DNA of 56,695 nucleotides from JACPPO01 sp965262505. Lineage in GTDB: Bacteria; Acidobacteriota; Vicinamibacteria; Vicinamibacterales; UBA2999. Location: positions 1 through 56,695 of the forward strand of contig CBDHFM010000005.1 in assembly GCA_965262505.1 (NCBI GenBank). The letters are read 5' to 3'. Numbering within the stretch: position 1 is the stretch's first letter; every line of letters begins with the position of its first letter. Made by a program: the position numbers and the translations under genes. The notes beneath the pieces are model-generated. The model was not told the DNA's origin. It ran no database searches and saw only the letters and a program-made list of their open reading frames with translations. This document shows, in pieces, positions 50,661 through 56,695 of the stretch.

Positions 50661-50810
50661 CTCGTTCGCGTGACGTTTGCAAGACAGAGAATCCGACACG
50701 GGATACGACACACGACGCTGCGTGCTGGACGGCGTCCTCGCCCATGTATCGCAAACGGCCGTTGACGACACACGCTGATCGGCTAACGCCCGCGTCTCAA
50801 AGGCGGGCGT
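50661..50810 (+). repeat. Dispersed dyad, copy 6, with both flanks
   Basis: The dyad at 50745-50772 has arms TGTATCGCAAA and TTGACGACACA around CGGCCG. It has both the left flank (GCAAGACAGAGAATCCGACA and CGGGATACGACACAC) seen in copies 3 and 4 and the right flank (GCTGATCGGCTAACGCCCGC) seen in copies 3 and 5. It is thus the fullest copy. Confidence 0.8.
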
Positions 50811-50995
50811 GCTCCCCCAACCAATCGAAGAGGCGGCGGATGGCGGCCAGATGCTGCTTGATCGTGGAGGCGCGATACATGCTTTGCATCTCTTCGATGT
50901 AGGTGGCCACGGCGATCGGTCAAAGCTGTGTGAGCGCGAGCCCGCGCGCGTCGCACCAGGTGAAGAATCGCGTCACGGCCGCGGCGTACGCGAGG
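50797..50995 (-). pseudogene. Second truncated tyrosine recombinase fragment
   Basis: The minus strand reads AVTRFFTWCDARGLALTQL, a TGA, then IAVATYIEEMQSMYRASTIK and QHLAAIRRLFDWLGEHARL to TGA at 50797-50799. It is nearly identical to the fragment at 42.3 kb but broken by a stop rather than a frameshift. The N-terminus is replaced by unrelated sequence after about 50992. Confidence 0.8.
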
Positions 50996-51238
50996 GGCGT
51001 GTGAAGGACCTTCCTGATGAACTCATCGAGTCTGTGAAGCAGACCATTGCCGCCCACACGGTTGCTTTTGTTCGACTCAAAGAAAGAGGCGAGCATTCGA
51101 GCTGCACTCTCTTAGGCTCGGGGGTGCAGGTTGCCGCGGGAGGTCCGGCCCAGAAGGGACCAGCCATCAACCACACTTGAACCCACGCCCGCTACGCCCC
51201 GCACAAGTCAACAGCCCGCACTTCGTTATCATTGCGCC

Positions 51239-53704
51239 GTGCAAGCCCATCACATCGATTTCCTGGAACTCCTGAACGGACAGGTCCAGTACGTCGTACC
51301 GCGCTGGCAGCGTCGGTACCGGTGGGGTCAAGCTCACATCGAACGACTGGTTGAGGATCTCCTGGCGGTCGCGGTAGGTGGTCCCGACGCAACGCACTAC
51401 GGCGGCACACTCCTCACTTTCCCGGAGCCCGGAGCGGCGGGGGTAGTCAAGACCATTCGCGTGGTCGACGGCCAGCAGAGGCTGACGACGGTGAGCATCC
51501 TCCTGGCCTGCATCGCGGCCGAGCTCGGACCCGAAGGCACGTGTGGCGACTGGACCGCTCAGATCATTCACGATGATCGATTGACCAATCCCAATAAGCC
51601 CCCGGAGAAACGCCGGAAGCTGAGGCTTCAAGATGGGGACGAGGAAGAGTACCGCCGCGGTCTCGAAGGCAGTCCGACGGGTGCGGGAGCCATAACCCAA
51701 GCTTGGAAAATAGCGCGCCGCCTAGTCGTCCGGCATGACGTGCAGCGATTGCTCACGGGACTTGAGCGGTTCCGGGTAGTGAGTATTGGACTCGTCGGCA
51801 AGGAGGATCCGCAGCAAATCTTCGAGAGCCTGAACGCCACCGGGCGTCCGCTGACGGAGAGCGAGAAGGTCAAGAACTGGCTCCTCATGGGGCTACCGGA
51901 CGAAGAGCAGCAGGATTTGCACGACAACCATTGGCTCAAGATCGAGCGAACGCTCGGAGCCCAGCACACGACCGAGCCCACCGACACTTTCCTTCGAGAC
52001 GTCCTGCGCTGGCGTACCGGGGAGCTCCACGGAATCGATCAGGTCTATGGCGGACTTCGACGGTGGGCGGTGGAGAACCGCCAGACGGGAGATCGTCCTG
52101 CCATTTGCCGTGATCTCGCTCGGCTCGCCGGGCTTTACGGGATCCTGACGGGTACCGCGGGAGAGCATTCCGATGCCAGTGTCGAACGAGAATTGCGACA
52201 CCTGCGGCAGATGAGGATCGACATCCATCGTCCCTTGACCCTGCGGCTCCTGAATGACGCTCGAGAAAACGGCCAAGGGGCGGTGACGAATCGAGATTTG
52301 GCGATGACCTTCGCGGGCATCGGGACTTGGATTACGCGGTTGTGGTTGGCGGACCGGCCGACGGCCGGGACGAATAAAGCCTTGGCACAGTTCGCCCATG
52401 GACCTGGCCCAAGTGCGGGCGAGGACTTTTCGGAGTATTGGCTCGGACGGATTGGCAGGCTCCGAAACTCGCGGGTCGGGGTTCCCAACGACGAAGCGGT
52501 TCAGGAAGGAATCCGTACGCGGAAGGCCTACGGGGGCAGCGCCACGCGGTCGTCGCTCGCGGTTCTGTGTGCGCTGATGGAAGCCGAAGAGAATCCGGGG
52601 GAGGCCCCAGCTCGTGACAAGTTGACAATCGAGCATGTGATGCCCCAGGCGCTGACGGTCGACTGGAAGGGTGCCTTGGGAGACGGAGCCGAAGACATTC
52701 ACGGCCGCTATCGTCACAGACTGGCGAACCTGACATTGAGCGGTGACGCCACAAACACGAGCATGGCCGCGGATCCCTTCGATGAGAAGCGCACGGTGTA
52801 CGGGAACAGCACCATCGGGATGACGCGACGCTTGGCAGACGAGAATGAGTGGAACGAAGATGCGCTAGTACGCCATGCGGACGACCTCACTCGTCGGGTC
52901 CTGCGTCGTTGGCCGTGGCCCGAACAGAGCGGTGGTTTCACGGAGCGCCAGAACCGTTCAGCAACGTTCAGGTGGCGTATCGAAGACGGCCCGTGGCGCC
53001 CGGAGAACGCCGCCAGCCAGATGGTGCTGAACGTGGCAGGGGCACTCCTGAGTCGAGATCCAGCGAACGCCGGAAGGTTGTCTGGAGAAGCGATTAGCTC
53101 CAATGTGCACTTAGCCAGTCGCTACCCTTCTGGGACCACCGCCGGAACGCTCACCATGCGCGCGATACCGGGTCGTGACCAGTACGTGCTGCACCCGTAC
53201 GACCAGGACTATCCCGCGAGCGCGGAGCGCTGCCGGAAGATGGGTGAGCGATGCGATGTCAGGATCGAAGTGCAGTTCGAAGAGGAAAGTCGGACGCAGG
53301 CCTTCTGGAGATTTCTCAAGGCACACGTGGACGGCGTTCCCGGACAGAAAGAAAGCTGGCGGGGGGCAACACAGTGGACAGGTCCTTTCAACTCGTCGGG
53401 TGATCTGATCGGGATCTACGTGGGGAATGACCGTCTACTCTGGCTGTACATCCGGGCAGGAGATATCCCGCACTCGGCAGAGAGGGCGGCGCGAATGCAG
53501 CGGTACTCGCGGAGGATTCGCGAACACATGGGCGACCAAGAACTTGGAGGAAACCCAGAGAGATACAGTGTGGATGGCTGGTCGCTAAGTGTCCAGAGAG
53601 GTTGGACACGCGATGACGAAACCGAATGGCCGGAGGCCGCGCAGTGGATCAAGGAACAACACGCGAGACTCCAGGCGATCCTGGCGGGTTCCTTGGACAG
53701 TTAG
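51239..53704 (+). CDS. GmrSD-type enzyme (DUF262 plus DUF1524 HNH)
   Basis: The protein has 821 residues from GTG 51239, chosen because FLELLNGQVQYVVPRWQRRY is the usual DUF262 start; the longer frame to 51131 starts with TTG. DUF262 has RVVDGQQRLTTVSI near residue 76. DUF1524 has LTIEHVMPQAL near 463 and LANLTLSGDATNTSMAADPF, the HNH site. A C-terminal domain after about 580 resembles DUF4268 (FRWRIEDGPW and on). GmrSD enzymes restrict phage with modified DNA using NTP. It stands alone on the plus strand. Confidence 0.87.
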   Translation: MQAHHIDFLELLNGQVQYVVPRWQRRYRWGQAHIERLVEDLLAVAVGGPDATHYGGTLLTFPEPGAAGVVKTIRVVDGQQRLTTVSILLACIAAELGPEGTCGDWTAQIIHDDRLTNPNKPPEKRRKLRLQDGDEEEYRRGLEGSPTGAGAITQAWKIARRLVVRHDVQRLLTGLERFRVVSIGLVGKEDPQQIFESLNATGRPLTESEKVKNWLLMGLPDEEQQDLHDNHWLKIERTLGAQHTTEPTDTFLRDVLRWRTGELHGIDQVYGGLRRWAVENRQTGDRPAICRDLARLAGLYGILTGTAGEHSDASVERELRHLRQMRIDIHRPLTLRLLNDARENGQGAVTNRDLAMTFAGIGTWITRLWLADRPTAGTNKALAQFAHGPGPSAGEDFSEYWLGRIGRLRNSRVGVPNDEAVQEGIRTRKAYGGSATRSSLAVLCALMEAEENPGEAPARDKLTIEHVMPQALTVDWKGALGDGAEDIHGRYRHRLANLTLSGDATNTSMAADPFDEKRTVYGNSTIGMTRRLADENEWNEDALVRHADDLTRRVLRRWPWPEQSGGFTERQNRSATFRWRIEDGPWRPENAASQMVLNVAGALLSRDPANAGRLSGEAISSNVHLASRYPSGTTAGTLTMRAIPGRDQYVLHPYDQDYPASAERCRKMGERCDVRIEVQFEEESRTQAFWRFLKAHVDGVPGQKESWRGATQWTGPFNSSGDLIGIYVGNDRLLWLYIRAGDIPHSAERAARMQRYSRRIREHMGDQELGGNPERYSVDGWSLSVQRGWTRDDETEWPEAAQWIKEQHARLQAILAGSLDS

Positions 53705-54051
53705 AGAGGGAGTGGCAACCACCGAACGACACCTTACGGGCCGGGAAGTCGGATGGCCAGTCTCGCCTCACGGCTAAAAACGGGGGGAGCCACCCCGAAA
53801 TATGTGGACTGGATTGTATATTGCGAACCTGAACAGACGAGTTTACTAAGGTTTTCTACTAAAGATGGTGGACACCGCCTCCACCATCAGCCCAAAACGG
53901 CCCCGGATAGCCTTCGCGGCCCGGACGTGCGGCCAAAGGGCCGGTCCTGCCTAGCCTGTGACAGCTCGGGAGCGAAGCGGGCTGGCGCCTGGCTGGCAAA
54001 CCGGACCCAACCGGCGGCACGCGCCCGGGCCGGGTGCTGCACACCATTCAA
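53705..54051. other. Non-coding region with a hairpin between convergent genes
   Basis: The perfect 9-bp stem GATGGTGGA (53864-53872) and TCCACCATC (53880-53888) has a 7-base loop and follows an AT-rich stretch with TTTACTAAG and TCTACTAAAG. It sits between GmrSD (rightward) and the end of the conjugation operon (leftward) and may be a two-way terminator. A second small dyad, CACACT/AGTGTG, overlaps the last stop at 54052. Confidence 0.4.
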
Positions 54052-54339
54052 TCACACTGAGTGTGCCCATCGGCGGCGGGTGCGGTCGGCCAGCTCTGCG
54101 CCGTGGCGACACTCCCCGGCTTGATTGGCGGCATGGGTCGCCAGTGCATCCCACGCCTCGGCCGCGTCGCGGTTGGCGGTTGCGGCCTCGGTCGCGGCCG
54201 TGTTGACCTGGGCGGCGCGCGCGTGGTGCGCGGTCTCGGTGCGGGCCTCGTCCGCTTTGACGATGCGGGCGCGCATGGTGTCGAGGGTCTTGCTGGCCTT
54301 CGTGCTGAGTGCGGTCGCTTGGGTGATGTCATTCGGCAT
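54052..54339 (-). CDS. Small coiled-coil protein, last gene of the conjugation operon
   Basis: Ninety-five residues, almost wholly helical, Ala/Thr/Arg-rich (STKASKTLDTMRARIVKADE, then AAEAWDALATHAANQAGE). GGAAAGGAGAACACG precedes ATG 54339. It overlaps the end of the second Sel1 gene. No family recognised; the helical coil and position suggest a structural or regulatory role with the neighbouring coiled-coil and Sel1 proteins. Confidence 0.6.
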   Translation of the reverse strand: MPNDITQATALSTKASKTLDTMRARIVKADEARTETAHHARAAQVNTAATEAATANRDAAEAWDALATHAANQAGECRHGAELADRTRRRWAHSV

Positions 54340-54958
54340 GGGGCGTGTTCTCCTTTCCGGCCGCGCGGCGTCGTCGCCCTGGCGGTCGTCGCGGTGGTAG
54401 TTGTTCAAGGGTGCGGATGGCGCGGGCGTGGCCCTGCTTCGCGGCGCGCCAGTACCACCAGTACGCCGTGTTACGGTTCTGACACACGCCGTCGCCGCAG
54501 GCGTACATGTGCGCGAGATTGAATTGTGCGGTCGGGTTCCCGCGTGCGGCGGCACGCTGATACCAGCGCGCGGCCTCGGCGTGGTCGAGGGGGACGCCGT
54601 GGCCGAAGTCGTACAGCACGCCGATGTTGTTCTGCGCGGCCGTCACGCTGTCGCGGTTGAAAGACCAGCCGGTGGGGAGGACGCGGTGGGAGGCGGCGCG
54701 GCGGTACCACGCGAGCGCGGCGCGGTAGGTGCGGCGCACGCCGTCGCCGTGGTGGTACAGCACGCCGAGATGAAATTGCGCTGGGGCGTAGTCCTGGCGC
54801 GCGGCCAGACGAAACCAGCGCGCGGCCTCGGCGTAGTCGCGGGGGACGCCGTCGCCGTGGTAGTGATGGCGAGCGAAGGCGTCTTGCGCGATGTCTTCCC
54901 CCCGCTCGGCGTGCTGGCGCAGCTCGGACAGGTTGCACGGAAACGGACTCACGCACAC
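54329..54958 (-). CDS. Sel1-repeat protein 2
   Basis: The protein has 209 residues with about four Sel1-like repeats (RHHYHGDGVPRDYAEAARWF, FHLGVLYHHGDGVRRTYRAA, NNIGVLYDFGHGVPLDHAEA, FNLAHMYACGDGVCQNRNTA) and a basic Pro/Arg tail. No signal peptide is clear. GTG 54958 overlaps the stop of the preceding Sel1 gene. Sel1 proteins act as scaffolds for protein complexes. In this operon they may bind the transfer machine or a host factor. Confidence 0.75.
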   Translation of the reverse strand: MCVSPFPCNLSELRQHAERGEDIAQDAFARHHYHGDGVPRDYAEAARWFRLAARQDYAPAQFHLGVLYHHGDGVRRTYRAALAWYRRAASHRVLPTGWSFNRDSVTAAQNNIGVLYDFGHGVPLDHAEAARWYQRAAARGNPTAQFNLAHMYACGDGVCQNRNTAYWWYWRAAKQGHARAIRTLEQLPPRRPPGRRRRAAGKENTPHAE

Positions 54959-56103
54959 GGCGGTGTCTCGGCGTCGTGTTCGGGTTCGCGGTGCGGCGCG
55001 CCGATGCGTTCGATCACTGTGCGGTGTAAGCGGTCCTCGGTGGCGATCAGTCGCTCCTGGCGGGCATCGAGGGCGTTGAGAAGGGCCTCGATGCGGCCGG
55101 TGGCGCGGCGCGCGGTGGTGTCGAGGTGCGTGATGGTCTGATGCAGGCGGCGGTAGTCGTCCTCGCGGGCGCGGGCGTGAGCGTCGAGGCGGCTCTCGAC
55201 GTCGCCGAGCCGTTCGTGGGTGGTCGCGATCTCGTCGAGGGCACGATCCGCGTGGGCTGCGATCGCGGTCAGTTGCTGGTCGCGGGCGTTGAGCGCGGCC
55301 TCAAGGTGGTACGCCCGGTCGAGGGCCAGCTCCGCGCGGGCAAGGATCGCGTCGACGTCGGTATCCGTTCGGGGCGCGGGTGGTTGCGCGTCGAGGGCGC
55401 CCTGCGCGGGTTGATACGCCTGCGCGGCAGCGAGACGCAACCAGATCGCGGCCTCGGCGTGATCCTGGGGCACGCCGCGGCCGGCGGTCAGCATCGTGGC
55501 GAGGTTGTATTGCGCCCGCGGGAGTCCTTGCGCCGCGGCGCGGCGGTACCAGCGTGCGGCCGCGGCGTCGTCCTTCGGGACGCCGTGGCCGTCCTCGTGC
55601 ATCGTGGCGAGGTTGTTCTGCGCCCGAACGTCGCCCTGTGCCGCGGCGCGATGGCACCACGTCGCGGCCTCGGTGTGGTCTTCGGCCACGCCGCAACCGC
55701 AGGCGTGCATCATGGCGAGGTTGTATTGCGCGGCGGCGTAGCCGCGTTCGGCGGCGCGCCGGAAGTACGTCGCGGCCTCGGTGTGGTCGAGAGGCACGCC
55801 GTGGCCGTCAAAGTGCAGCCAGCCGAGCGTATTGAGGGCCGGCGCGTTTCCCTGGTCGGCGGCGCGGCGGTACCACGTCGCGGCCTCGGCGTAGTCCTGG
55901 GCCACGTCGTTGTCGTCGTCGCCGTGTTCGTACATCCAGCCAAGCGTGAATTGCGCGGCGACATTGCCGATGTTGGCGATCGTGCGAAGGATGTAGAGGC
56001 TCATGCGGCACGGCGGGTAGCCCCACGGGGCCAAGAGTGACCGCACGGCCGGCGGGACGAGGGGGAGCGCGGATTGTGTTCGTGGGTCGTCGGTCAGATT
56101 CAT
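54949..56103 (-). CDS. Sel1-repeat protein 1 with C-terminal coiled coil
   Basis: The protein has 384 residues. About six Sel1 repeats lie at 40-245 (FTLGWMYEHGDDDNDVAQDY, NTLGWLHFDGHGVPLDHTEA, NNLATMHEDGHGVPKDDAAA and others). A long coiled coil at 255-370 follows (RLGDVESRLDAHARAREDDY, RIEALLNALDARQERL). ATG 56103 overlaps the upstream stop as ATGA. The pairing of Sel1 and coiled coil in a conjugation operon is unusual. Confidence 0.8.
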   Translation of the reverse strand: MNLTDDPRTQSALPLVPPAVRSLLAPWGYPPCRMSLYILRTIANIGNVAAQFTLGWMYEHGDDDNDVAQDYAEAATWYRRAADQGNAPALNTLGWLHFDGHGVPLDHTEAATYFRRAAERGYAAAQYNLAMMHACGCGVAEDHTEAATWCHRAAAQGDVRAQNNLATMHEDGHGVPKDDAAAARWYRRAAAQGLPRAQYNLATMLTAGRGVPQDHAEAAIWLRLAAAQAYQPAQGALDAQPPAPRTDTDVDAILARAELALDRAYHLEAALNARDQQLTAIAAHADRALDEIATTHERLGDVESRLDAHARAREDDYRRLHQTITHLDTTARRATGRIEALLNALDARQERLIATEDRLHRTVIERIGAPHREPEHDAETPPCA

Positions 56104-56351
56104 AGTCGTGGTTCCTGTTCGGGCAGCTCGTCGGGGAGTCCGTTCGGGTCGCCGCGGCGTTCAACAATGGCCTCCATCGTTCGACGGAGCCGGTCTTCGA
56201 TCGCGCTGATGTGCTGCTCGCGCTGATTCATCCGGGCGAGGAGTTCGGCGATCCGCGCGTTCGCCGGCTCGAAGAGCGGCAACGCGGTGGTGAGCCCGGC
56301 GGTGGTCTCGCGGAGGGCGCGGGTCGCGTCGTGTGCGGCCTGCATCGTCAT
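56100..56351 (-). CDS. Small coiled-coil protein coupled to the nuclease gene
   Basis: Eighty-three residues from MTMQAAHDATRALRETTAGL. A helical ARIAELLARMNQREQHISAI, EDRLRRTMEAIVERR segment resembles the C-terminal coil of the next Sel1 protein. Its ATG overlaps the nuclease stop as ATGA and its stop overlaps the Sel1 start as ATGA, so all three are coupled. Confidence 0.65.
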   Translation of the reverse strand: MTMQAAHDATRALRETTAGLTTALPLFEPANARIAELLARMNQREQHISAIEDRLRRTMEAIVERRGDPNGLPDELPEQEPRL

Positions 56352-56695
56352 CGGCTCCAGAGCCCGCGCCGCGCCCGGCGCGCCTGGGCTTCGAGTTGTA
56401 GACATTCACGTTGCCGGGCGTAGGGGAACCGGCGGATCGCGGTGGCGTACCCGTCGCGGAAGAGGGTCGCGTTCAAGTTTTCGCCGCTGGCGAGCATGAC
56501 GTACCGGAGGATGCGACCGTCGGCGTCCTGGTCGTCGCCGGCCGGGTCGCGGTCGAGCCGGACGGTGGCGCCCGTGAGTCGGGCGGTGGTGTAGGCGGCC
56601 GCTTCCGGACCGTGGGGTTCGACGCCCCGCGACGGGTGTGTCGTCTCGGGCGTGTCCACGCCGGTGAAGCGGACGGTCAAGCGAGCCCCATCGAG
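56348..56695 (-). CDS. Thermonuclease (SNase family), C-terminal part
   Basis: The frame enters at base 56695 as LDGARLTVRFTGVDTPETTH, carrying the family Arg and Glu of VRFTGVDTPE, then TVRLDRDPAGDDQDADGRIL with the second catalytic Arg, and ends LEAQARRARRGLWSR. It joins the N-terminal part at 1-172 when the molecule is closed. The apparent start at 56680 is a TTG inside the domain and is not real. Confidence 0.85.
   Translation of the reverse strand, partial: LDGARLTVRFTGVDTPETTHPSRGVEPHGPEAAAYTTARLTGATVRLDRDPAGDDQDADGRILRYVMLASGENLNATLFRDGYATAIRRFPYARQRECLQLEAQARRARRGLWSR

Larger units (their letters stand above)
50595..51238. other. Non-coding region holding dyad copy 6 and a recombinase fragment
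   Basis: Apart from the repeat and the truncated recombinase listed separately, no gene is seen. The stretch 51000-51238 next to the GmrSD gene has no recognised feature. Confidence 0.4.

Noticed and set aside
21682..50772. Integron attC sites
   Set aside because: The dyads lack the RYYYAAC and GTTRRRY core sites and no integrase of the IntI type is present; an 11-6-11 core site for another tyrosine recombinase fits better.
51131..51238. N-terminal extension of the GmrSD frame from TTG 51131
   Set aside because: The extension is low complexity and precedes the usual DUF262 start; GTG 51239 gives the normal N-terminus.

Overview
The window is high-GC bacterial DNA and is best read as one complete circular plasmid of about 56.69 kb. 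A thermonuclease-type gene is cut by the window ends. If the last four bases (CGAG) are laid over the first four, the two halves join in frame and give the 12-residue spacing between the conserved IDGDT and VDTPET motifs that I expect for this family. The host is probably an Acidobacteriota-type organism: the extracellular-protein complement (leucine-rich repeat/cadherin proteins with a VPALPL tail, an M48 protease, a LolA-like family) points that way. This is inference; there is no rRNA or tRNA to confirm it.

Conjugation block (about 16.57 kb down to 1, then across the junction to 54.05 kb, all on the minus strand). The order is a Cys-rich protein, two small ORFs, ArdC, a 500-residue accessory protein, VirB2, B3, B4, B9, B10, B5, B6, B8, a winged-helix protein, VirD4, VirB11, the nuclease, a coiled-coil protein, two Sel1-repeat proteins and another coiled-coil protein. 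Most genes overlap by ATGA, so this looks like one roughly 19 kb operon. No canonical relaxase was recognised. An intergenic region at 3.16-3.55 kb with paired direct repeats and inverted repeats is a candidate oriT.

Secreted/surface block (16.6-31.3 kb, minus strand). It holds a LuxR-type regulator, a large LRR/cadherin/FN3 protein, an LRR-CARDB-HNH-Calx-beta protein, an M48 protease, a CARDB lipoprotein with a metzincin site, a LolA-like protein, a trypsin-like protease and truncated remnants of further surface proteins.

Replication and maintenance (34.9-38.4 kb). This contains a RepA initiator with repeats and an AT-richer stretch behind it, a ParF/ParG-like partition operon with ACTC tetramer boxes, and a ribbon-helix-helix/PIN toxin-antitoxin pair. 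A second RepA C-terminus survives as a remnant at 43.2 kb.

Defence and accessory region (31.8-34.9 and 38.7-53.7 kb). It includes a type III Res-like protein without its P-loop, a TIR plus caspase-like protease pair (Thoeris type IV-like), a deoxyribosyltransferase/TIR-like protein, a HARE-type nuclease broken by an amber codon, an OLD-family nuclease, a GmrSD-type (DUF262/DUF1524) enzyme, and two membrane-protein/tiny-protein pairs. The region is strewn with dead pieces of IS3, IS630 and a tyrosine recombinase. Six copies of a 28-bp 11-6-11 dyad are dispersed through it. Two of them sit beside identical truncated recombinase fragments that flank an 8.5 kb segment as direct repeats, which suggests growth by site-specific or homologous acquisition of modules.
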